Below are positions 51,496-61,330 of a stretch of DNA of 64,000 nt, piece after piece. Numbering within the stretch: position 1 is the stretch's first letter; every line of letters starts with the position of its first letter. The DNA comes from Patiria pectinifera. Taxonomy: Eukaryota > Echinodermata > Asteroidea > Valvatida > Asterinidae. The stretch spans positions 248,001-312,000 of the forward strand of contig CM057150.1 in the NCBI GenBank assembly GCA_029964075.1, written 5' to 3'. Position numbers and translations under genes: made by a program. The notes under the pieces were generated by a model. That model worked only from the letters and a program-made list of their open reading frames with translations. It was not told where the DNA came from and did not search any database.

Positions 51496-53960
51496 CACTT
51501 ATATCAGAGTATACTCTTATAACACTGTAATGAGTATCAGAGTACAATGTATACTCTTATAGCACTGCAATGAGTATCAGAGTGTACTCTTATAGCGCTG
51601 TAATGAGTATCAGAGTATACTCTTATAGCACTGTAATGAGTATCAGAGTATACTCTTATAGCGCTGTAATGAGTATCAGAGTATACTCTTATAGCGCTGT
51701 AATGAGTATCAGAGTATACTCTTATAGCGCTGTAATGAGTATCAGAGTATACTCTGATAGCGCTGTAATGAGTATCAGAGTATACTCTTATAGCGCTGTA
51801 ATGAGTATCAGAGTATACTCTTATAGCGCTGTTATGAGTATCAGAGTATCAGAGTAAACCCTTACAGCACTGTAATGAGTATCAAAGTATACATTTGTAC
51901 TCTTGTAGAACCTTGATCATGGATGATTGTGAGGGTATACTCTTATAGAACGGTGTTACTGCAAACCTCTCGCTTATCAGAGTATACTCTCATATCACTG
52001 TTATGAGTATCAGAGTACAATGTATACTCTTATAGCACTGTAATGAGTATCAGAGTGTACTCTTATAGCACTGTGATGAGTATCAGAGTATACTCTTTAG
52101 CACTGTAATGAGTATCAGAGTATACTCTTATAGCACTGTAATGAGTATCAGAGTATACTCTTATAGCGCTGTAATGAGTATCGGAGTATTCTCTTATAGC
52201 GCTGTAATGAGTATCAGAGTATACTCTGATAGCGCTGTAATGAGTATCAGAGTATACTCTTATAGCGCTGTAATGAGTATCAGAGTATACTCTTATAGCG
52301 CTGTAATGAGTATCAGAGTATACTCTTATAGCGCTGTAATGAGTATCAAAGTATACATTTGTACTCTTGTAGAACCTTGATCATGGATGATTGTGAGGGT
52401 ATACTCTTATAGAACGGTGTTACTGCAAACCTCTCGCTTATCAGAGTATACTCTTATATCACTGTTATGAGTATCAGAGTACAATGTATACTCTTATAGC
52501 ACTGTAATGAGTATCAGAGTGTACTCTTATAGCACTGTGATGAGTATCAGAGTATACTATTTAGCACTGTAATGAGTATCAGAGTATACTCTTATAGCAC
52601 TGTAATGAGTATCAGAGTATACTCTTATAGCGCTGTAATGAGTATCAGAGTATACTCTTATAGCGCTGTAATGAGTATCAGAGTATACTCTTATAGCGCT
52701 GTAATGAGTATCAGAGTGTACTCTTATAGCGCTGTAATGAGTATCAGAGTATACTCTTATAGCGCTGTAATGAGTATCAGAGTATACTCTTATAGCGCTG
52801 TTATGAGTATCAGAGTATCAGAGTAAACCCTTACAGCACTGTAATGAGTATCAAAGTATACATTTGTACTCTTGTAGAACCTTGATCATAGATGATTGTG
52901 AGGGTATACTCTTATAGAACGGTGTTACTGCAAACCTCTCGCTTATCAGAGTATACTCTCATATCACTGTAGTATCAGAGTACAATGTATACTCTTATAG
53001 CACTGTAATGAGTATCAGAGTATACTCTTATAGCACTGTAATGAGTATCAGAGTGTACTCTTATAGCACTGTGATGAGTATCAGAGTATACTCTTTAGCA
53101 CTGTAATGAGTATCAGAGTATACTCTTATAGCACTGTAATGAGTATCAGAGTATACTCTTATAGCGCTGTAATGAGTATCAGAGTATACTCTTATAGCGC
53201 TGTAATGAGTATCAGAGTATACTCTGATAGCGCTTTAATGAGTATCAGAGTATACTCTTATAGCGCTGTAATGAGTATCAGAGTATACTCTTATAGCGCT
53301 GTAATGAGTATCAGAGTATACTCTTATAGCGCTGTAATGAGTATCAAAGTATACATTTGTACTCTTGTAGAACCTTGATCATGGATGATTGTGAGGGTAT
53401 ACTCTTATAGAACGGTGTTACTGCAAACCTCTCGCTTATCAGAGTATACTCTTATATCACTGTTATGAGTATCAGAGTACAATGTATACTCTTATAGCAC
53501 TGTAATGAGTATCAGAGTGTACTCTTATAGCACTGTAATGAGTATCAGAGTGTACTCTTATAGCACTGTGATGAGTATCAGAGTATACTCTTTAACACTG
53601 TAATGAGTATCAGAGTATACTCTTATAGCACTGTAATGAGTATCAGAGTATACTCGTATAGCGCTGTAATGAGTATCATAGTATTCTCTTATAGCGCTGT
53701 TATGAGTATCAGAGTATCAGAGTAAACCCTTACAGCACTGTAATGAGTATCAAAGTATACATTTGTACTCTTGTAGAACCTTGATCATGGATGAGTGTGA
53801 GGGTATACTCTTATAGAACTGAGATGAGTATCAGAGCATGCTGTGACAAAACTTTGATGAGTGTCAGAGGGTACTCCGATACAACTGTGATAAGTTTAAC
53901 ATCATACTCTGATACTTTGATGAGTATCGAAGCATACTTTGTGTTGAGTGTCAGGGCGTA
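51496..53960 (+). repeat. 33-bp satellite, subfamily B, with a roughly 0.5-kb higher-order repeat
   Basis: The monomer CTGTAATGAGTATCAGAGTA, then TACTCTTATAGCG, is 33 bp and aligns base for base with subfamily A (CTGTGATGAGTGTCAGAGCA, then TACTCTGATTGAA). About 75 monomers form higher-order units, each opening with GTTACTGCAAACCTCTC at about 51480, 51955, 52419, 52924 and 53417 (spacing 464-505 bp) and closing with CTTGTAGAACCTTGATCAT. The opening word matches the terminal sequence of the Penelope-like element to the left. The right edge (53800-53960) decays through A-like monomers. A Met-Ser-Ile-Arg-Val-Tyr frame is open in parts but is shadow coding. Confidence 0.95.
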
Positions 53961-54113
53961 TACTTTGTTATCGTAACTCCTAGTTTATTTAGAGTTTAGA
54001 ATTTTCAGTCTCTTCAAAATTGCATATGAAGTAATTTGTGATACCGTATAAGGAATGTTTCACCCTAATGCCAAATATTCACTGTCTCGTTTGCTCTTTT
54101 TTAATTGCTACAG
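53961..54113. other. Right flank of the array
   Basis: Single-copy-looking sequence follows the last decayed monomers and leads into a pyrimidine tract at 54091-54108 that could serve the acceptor at 54113. Confidence 0.4.
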
Positions 54114-54235
54114 GTTGGTTGCAGTTGTCACCTTACATTCAGACTGCCGATGTTATTGGAATCATCTTGTTAAATGAACCTGGAGTATATGCACAGACAT
54201 CACTAATGCCTTACATCTATGTTGATGTCAACTAA
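54114..54235 (+). CDS. Candidate terminal exon, function unknown
   Basis: After ctcttttttaattgctacag the frame GT-TGG-TTG reads WLQLSPYIQTADVIGI, then ILLNEPGVYAQTSL and MPYIYVDVN, ending in TAA. The acceptor is strong and needs one base from an upstream exon (phase 1), the same phase as the donor at 21362. It might therefore be an alternative last exon of the membrane-protein gene, with tyrosine motifs (VYAQ, PYIYV) suited to a tail, which would put the satellite in an intron. That is speculation: a phase match has a one-in-three chance and no homology is recognised. Confidence 0.25.
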
Positions 54236-56064
54236 CCTGATTTCTAGATTATATCAAATACTGCCTGTGTCTGGGACAATATAATGAAATCCAAGGCAAC
54301 TTATATATAAAGTTAAGGGCCTTAGCCAGAGGAGGTTTTTTTTTTTGGGGGGGGGGGTGTGGAACAACGCTCCCCAAATCAGCCGCAGGTCCACGTTTTG
54401 TATAATCAACTATTTATCACACATTAAATGGTCTATTGTAAGGTGAAAAGGTCCACTTTATAGTTCCACCAAGCCGGGTACGGCTTTGCATGTGAACATA
54501 ATGGTACAATGAATCTGCGGCTAAAATACAATTAATGGGGAACCATCAAAGCCAAGTGACATTTCTGTGTTTCTTGGAAGTGTTCCTTTGATTTTAATTA
54601 AAGTTATTATGTGAGTACATTACTTGGCAGAAGGGAATATCGATCATTATGGGGTAGAAATCTGAAATCCATTATATTAATGATGAAATTATCCTGTGAT
54701 GATTTCCCAAAGATTAGATCTGACATTGATAATTTTGCCTTTTCCCCCCATGTTGCTTACATGTACAAACTGATACATGTACATGAATATGATGTATTCT
54801 CGTAGTCACTTGGGATGGCAATGAGTATACATTGATAATTAAGTAACATGCGTCCGTGTAGGACAAAACCCAGTATTGACATAAATTATCATTATGTTGT
54901 TAGCAGGATTTAAAGAAAGCGCCATTCTCAAGAAATGTGTTGATTATTTCGAAGCCCAGAAGTTGAAAACAATAAAAATAGGAAATTATTATTGGTCTAC
55001 CTGAAAATGTATAACAAACTTTTTTGCGGGGATCTTGATTTTCATAATGCTTCATGAGCTTCATTAATCGTCATTTGTTTGTTTATTTCCTGCGTGGACA
55101 GCATTGATAGGTCGATATAAATAATTGTAATATATTCTGTAATATATGTGTGTGGTTTTTAACATGGAATATCTTTTTAAATAGCCGTAGTTTGTTTAAA
55201 GCGCTATTCATCAGATTCGATCTTGAGTTTGTGTTAAGTGCAAACGAACTGTAAATAGATCACATTTTTGTTTAGTTTATAACTCTGTGTTTGTGCATTA
55301 CAGGCCTTTATATCTTTTTCTCTGGCTAATTATTTGCTAATCATTCTGTTAATTGAAAGTAATCAACTATGATTAAATCAATAGAAGTGCAGAGCTTAAA
55401 TGGAAAGCAAACTGTTGATAAAAAAATGAAAGTGCTGAAAAAAAAGTTGCCGTGAAAAAATGGAAAGCAATCTTGCTGTTTTACCCAGAATTAATTGACT
55501 TCATTTGTGATTTTATAGCGAAGGATTGTAAATATACTGGACAGAGATTTGATATTTGAGTGTGTTTATCTGCAGCTGTTTTAGGTTCCGTCCCTTTAAT
55601 TTTTAATTAAAGAATGTATAATTAGTATGACTATTATATTTTACAGAATGTTATTTTAAGGTAGGAATAGGTGTGGGTTTCGGGATTGATGTGTAGAGAT
55701 TTGGCCGAGGCTTGACTCACTGCATGGCGAACAAATAAATGGAGACAATGGGATGGGACTCATCACAGATTCATTGATAAAACATCCACACAAATAAAAG
55801 TCTGCGAAACTGTGGTTCTAGACTGCTGTCTTGACTATTAAGCCGAAAAAGTATTATAAAGCTATGTTTAAAAAGTCAACCCACATCCTGCCCGTGTGAG
55901 TAAGCCTTTTATATTATGAGGATAGTAATCATTCACGAAAATCGCAATATTTGTTTTTATTCCATACATTTGTATTATGTTGCTTACTGTACACTAATTA
56001 TACTAATTATACTAATTATTATTTGTTTGTCTTTTAAAAAACCCAATAGAATGAAGTAGGCTCA
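54236..56064. other. Intergenic DNA
   Basis: No supported gene. Notable only for a T/G run at 54339-54357 and for short ACTAATTAT tandem copies at 55993-56022. Confidence 0.5.
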
Positions 56065-56535
56065 CGTCTTACAAGAGCATGTATTTCCACTCACCTGAAG
56101 AAAAAACCCCACTGAAATCTATCCATGATATCAGAAGTTATGTATATGTTTAAAACATAAGAGATTTTAAGTAATTGAACCAAGACTGAAATATTATTGT
56201 AACTGTCAGATTTAGCGTTTGAAATTTGAGGAACATGTCAACTCCCCCCCCCCCTGAAATATTGATGGCGATTTTTGTCATTCATGTGGGTGGGAAAACG
56301 TCCACGTTCCATTGTTTTTGATGGTTATTCATCAGTTGGTAGGATAGTAAATAATCAGTGGTGGACATCTGATTTTTAAAAATCAAAATAGACATAACTT
56401 GTGAATAGAGTGTGCAAAGTACGTGAAATTCTCACAGTAACATGTTTTCTATCCCTATGGGTTTTTTATGAAATGGAGCCAGCCACATATGAAACAAATT
56501 TGGATTCGGTCACCTTCTTTTTGACTCACCTTGTA
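56065..56535. mobile_element. Terminal-inverted-repeat element, copy 2 (no insertion)
   Basis: Aligns with 17884-18645: CAAGAGCATGT, TTCCACTCA.CTGAA, CAGAAGTTATG, GTGGGAAAACGTCCA, AGACATAAC, ACGTGAAATT and TTGACTCACCTTGTA follow in the same order. The right terminal repeat is intact at 56518-56535; the left one is not recognisable, so the copy is 5'-eroded. Unlike copy 1 it lacks the Penelope-like hairpin. There is no coding capacity. Confidence 0.65.
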
Positions 56536-59412
56536 TGTACGTGTACATAGCAGAATGATTATTTGAATTTATTGAACTCAAGATACGGTATCTTTACCTA
56601 CTTGTAAACTTTGTTCCAAACCATGGTTTGTATAGGCAAGTCCATCACAATTGCCCAAGTCCAGTGTCAAGTAAGTCACAAGTCCAGTCACAAGAACAAT
56701 AGTTCTTACCATACACATACGGTACTTGTGGGGTGATGTTCTTTCAGAACACATCTCCCCACTATTTTAACAGTAGAAAAACATCATTCCAAAAGAGGAT
56801 CTTTACAAAAAAGAGTTGTACAGCTAACGTGGAAACAGCTAACGTGGAAACAGAGGTGTAATGGCCTTTGGTTTGAAATCAATTGTACTCGGCCATCCGT
56901 GACTGAGATGCTAATAAGACATCTATATGAAAAGCTATTGAACTATCCTTAAAAATGGAGCCACTTTGACAGTTTTCAAGTTCATAACTTTTACATGTTC
57001 ACCCATGATTTCTGGATAACTTTTTTTGAAAGCACCGTGTATGGGCTATATGTCTATCATTGTCCTTGTTAATTCACTTTGTTTTTGATTACATTTATCT
57101 TATTGTAATTCTGTACTGGTTTGTTGATTGATTTTTTAATTTGTTATTGATTTGCGAGTCATATTGTTTTGTTAATCTGGTATTTTGTAGAATGTATACA
57201 TTTATGTATTGATTTGCTAATTCATTGTTTTGCCTGAGATATTATTTAGTATAGGTTTTCCATTCTATTTTCACACGTTTATAATTTGAATTCACCGTTT
57301 TTGTAGTATACAAATTCGTCAATCAACATCGATTTAGTGCACTTCCAATGTTTGATTTCGTCTTTTATCAGACTATGTCAAATTCAGTTCGGAGTATTCG
57401 AGTTCGTCTCGTCTACGCCAAACCTTGTTATCAGACATCAAATTCGTCTAATTGATTTATAATAAGACAATTCGATCTCTGAATGCTGCCATTCTGCAAC
57501 AGCTTAGACGAATTCGATCTGTAATGACGAATATTCTCGACCCGGTGTCTAATGAGGGTAACAAAACTTTGAAATTGAATGGAAAATGGTTTGTTAAAAA
57601 CGTGGGATTTTTTTTTCTTGGACGAAATTGAATGTTAGATTTAATTGGTGAATAAGAATGAAGACTGTTTTAGAATAGCCGGAAAACCTATATCTGTTTA
57701 ATTTACCCCTCAATGTTTCCATCCATTTCATTTCATTTTTTTTGTCCGGGCGTTTCTTGTTGAGCCTCGACTACAGAACATCCCTGCACAATTGCCTTTT
57801 CATTTTTAATAACCATTTCTAATCCATCACATTCTTTGTTAATTCTTTAGTACTGTTGTTAGAATGCCGGGCACGTTGCATGATTTGGTCCCTGACTGTT
57901 CTACCCTCGTAATATAGTATAAAACAGTAAATAAATCTAACGGAGATAACGTTGATATTTTATCCAAACAATTTTCAGGGGACAGAGAAGAGGATCACAA
58001 AATCGAAAGGGACCTTTCTTAAAGGACCTTTGTTTCAACCTGCGAAGAGCCCCCGAAAATATGTTCTTTGGAGCGTGGGTTTTAAGAGTTCCATTTCCCG
58101 ATTTATTTTCGAGTTTCAGTACAAAAAAGATAGATCTCTTTTCTTAATTTCCTTCTAACATTTCAAAAGTGATTAACTTTTAAATGATTCACCGACCAAA
58201 AACAATGACCCACGTTTAGTAACTAAATTGTTAATTACAAATTTCGAATTACTTGCGGCCCGAAAACAGTTCAATTGTCATTGGTGGGTTGGTCTCGCCC
58301 CACAATCAGTGTCGATAATGTAATGGACCATTATACACTCTGCTCTTAATCTGGATCGGTTTGTGCCCAGAATAAAAACATTTTTCAGAGTGTTATACAC
58401 CCCGCCCCCCCCCCAAAAAAAAATCACAATGGATTTTTTTCCCAGCTCTGATCATCTAAAAACGGAGACGTTCTTGCTTTTACTTTATGCTATATAGATT
58501 GCTGGGTGCATACTTCACTATATTGATTGTTTCAAAAGTCAACATTTAACCAATTGTGAATATCATTCTTTCAATAACGAAATCCACCTCTAGTTAAACC
58601 TATCAATCTCTTTATAACTCTATGAGAAACTGTTTAACATTGTTTACGAACAAATGCTAAATGTTCATTATTAAGTCTTATTAAATTTCAATCACCAATT
58701 TTGGCGATTCTTTTTTGTGAGTATTTGGGATTCTCTTTAAAGACTACAATGTGCCGTATACATTGCTTGTGTGGGTTTTATAGTGTCAGAATTTGTGGAA
58801 TTTGTGGTGTTAAGTAATTCATCGCTCACTCAGAATAGGCTACATTTTACCCAGAGTGCACTTTATACGATTACATTTAAAGTTTTCGCAAACATAGTAA
58901 TTCACCAGTGTATGACACCTTTATCTCAAGATGTCGGTAGCGGATGTGAAAACCGTAAATACTTCATGTGAATAGACCATTATAGACTTGACCAATAGTT
59001 ATAAAATCTAGGTTAGGAAAAATTAGTGAGATAGTATCTTTCTGATTATAGATGTACATTACGATAATGATATTTCACCCCGCACAGTGTCCTTACTCAG
59101 TGATATACATTTTGGAATTGATCATAAACAATTTCAACCTAAATAGCTAGCTATCGTAGGAATTTGGCGACATTGTAGAGTGTTGGAAAAATTCCTAATT
59201 TTATAACAACTGACAAAGCTAGCGCACGATGGGAATGATTAATACTTAATTCTGTTTGTAAAGAGGTTTTTAAAACTAATATTTAATCGGCACATTGTTA
59301 TTACTCTTTAAGTATCGGTTAATGGTGTGTATCACTGAATATGTTGAAACAGTATAATTTGTACCTATAAATATTAACTAGTACATTGTATTTGTATACC
59401 CATATAGTATGC
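56536..59412. other. Intergenic DNA
   Basis: AT-rich, with no supported gene. A CACAAGTCC cluster at 56640-56696 resembles the fold-back repeat at 9575-9722. Inverted words CAAATTCGTCTAA (about 57439) and TTAGACGAATTCG (about 57505) could form a small hairpin. A run of C lies at 58401-58413. Confidence 0.5.
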
Positions 59413-59413
59413 A

Positions 59414-59450
<37 letters not shown>

Positions 59451-61330
59451 TATTCATGCCAATTCTATTTCATCACATACAAGATGGGCATAGGAGAGGC
59501 AAAAGCGATAACAATCACTGTGGTCAAAGACCTGCCACCCCTCAGCAAGTTATGTACAGAGTAAAATATATATATATATATATATATAAAAATACTAATA
59601 TAAAAAAATTTGAAGCCAAAAGTTAGAACTTAAAACTATTTAAATATAAAAAGAAAAGGAATTACTGGAAATGAATGAAGATAATGTACGCAATTGAATA
59701 TGAAATTAAATAAGTTACATAAATAAGCAATTAATGATAAAGACACATTAAATAAGGACATAATAAACACAAATTAATAAATGTATAAGAGAACAGTAGG
59801 TAAGTGTACAATAAATGTAATGAAAATCTAAAGGGTGATTGGCAAACCGGAGGCTGAAATAGTACTTAAAATGAGAACAGACCTGCTGCTCCTCATCGAG
59901 GTTTGAGTAAAGTAAATAAAATAAATAAATAAATATAAATAAGAATACATGTATATGAAAATAAAAATAATATAACGTGAACATTTCGAGAAAAACAAAT
60001 AAAAAGAGATGACTCACTGGAAATGAATAAAAGTGGAAAGGGGTAAAAATGATGCAGGAAATTGAATGAATTAAGTTAATAAGGAGTTAGCAATAAAGAC
60101 AATAAACACAAAAAAAAACATGTGTAAGAGAAGATGTGCATATAAATGTATACAACAAATCTTATAAAAAGTAATTAATAATTGGCAGAAAGGGGGCTCA
60201 ATTAATAATCTTACTTAAAAAAAAAACATGTACATGCAACATAAATATGGGGTTGGGATTTATGAAAAGAGAACACTGTTTCGAAGAGTGGGAAGAAACG
60301 TTGAAAAAGGCTGTAAAACAATAGCATTGCCAACGTGTTCAGGGAGAGTTGACCAAAGGCGAGGGAAAGCATGGAGAAAAGATAAATGCAGGGATTGGGT
60401 CCTAGCTCGCCGGTGCTGAAACAAAACATCATGAACATGGTGGGAATTAACAGAAACATTGTAAACACATTGATTACATTCAACAATATTGAACAGACAC
60501 TTGGAAACAAACGAGAGAACAGCATAATTACGACGACAAGATAAAACAGACCAACGCAGAGTTTCTAACCTATCAGGGTAACTCATCACACCACACTTCT
60601 GGCCAAGGAAAAAACGGGTCGCACGCTTTTGAACTTTCTCCAAATTGTCAACCTGCTTTCTTGTCTGAGGGAGCCAGGCAGGTACCCCATACTCTAATAT
60701 GGGAAGGACGAGGGCTTTATACAGTGAAAGTTTTGCTGAAGTAGAAGAGTTGAAGGCAATGGTTTTGATGAGAGCAAGTGCGCGATTTGCAGAGGAAATT
60801 ACAGACTTAACATGATCGTTCCAAGACAGCTGAGCATTCAGAGTGACTCCAAGATATTTGACCGATTGTACAGCTGTCAGTGGGATACCTGAAAGAAGAT
60901 AAGAAGGGAGGGATTGGTGTCGTTTACGGGAGATGTACATAAGTTTGGATTTAGTAGCATTGAAGGTCATACCGTTGGAATCACTCCAAACACTCAGCTT
61001 ATCAAGGTCCTGCTGGAGAGTGCAAACACCAGAATGAGCATGAACTTTACGGTACAATAGTATATCATCAGCGAATAAAGCACAATCAGAATTAATATTA
61101 TGGGCGATGTCATTGACGAATATGTTAAAAAGAAGAGGTCCAAGTACGCTGCCCTGTAGAACGCCAGACTTCACTGCAAACCACTCCGAGGTTTGTCCAA
61201 CAAAAGTTACTCTCTGGAGACGGCCCACTAAGAAATCCTTGATCCACCTCCAGAGAGCACCTCTTATGTTACACCCAGAAGCAAGTTTACGGAGAAGGAT
61301 GTCGTGAGGCATGCGGTCAAATGCTTTAAA
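59413..61330 (-). mobile_element. 5'-truncated CR1/jockey-like non-LTR retrotransposon
   Basis: Read on minus, the element starts abruptly within the motif preceding AFDR, keeps the whole C-terminal half of the reverse transcriptase, then a 3' untranslated region, and ends in an (AAT)n tail (plus strand ATT repeats at 59415-59451). The flanks ATATAGTATG (59403-59412) and ATATAAGTATG (about 61330-61340) look like an imperfect target duplication. The 3' untranslated region contains an imperfect tandem duplication of about 350 bp (compare 59650-59890 with 60005-60220) and a (TA)n run at 59566-59588. 5' truncation with a simple-repeat tail is the normal product of target-primed reverse transcription. 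Confidence 0.8.
60260..61330 (-). pseudogene. Reverse transcriptase C-terminal half, uninterrupted but 5'-truncated
   Basis: About 355 codons run without stop or frameshift: KAFDRMPHDILLRKL, SGVLQGSVLGPLLFNIFVND (VLQGS where VPQGS is usual), the catalytic FADDILLYRKV, LTAVQSVKYLGVTLNAQLSW, PILEYGVPAWLPQTRKQVD, NLEKVQKRATRFFLGQK, then a tail ending LPTLRNSVLFS and TAG. The fingers region, the first catalytic Asp and the endonuclease were lost at insertion. The clean frame implies a recent insertion compared with the copies inside the satellite. Sequence from 61331 to 61384 that extends the open frame is flanking DNA. Confidence 0.85.

Noticed and set aside
51570-53378. Met-Ser-Ile-Arg-Val-Tyr-Ser-Tyr repeat frames in subfamily B
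   Set aside because: Same cause as in subfamily A: an 11-codon repeat with short runs ended by indel monomers.
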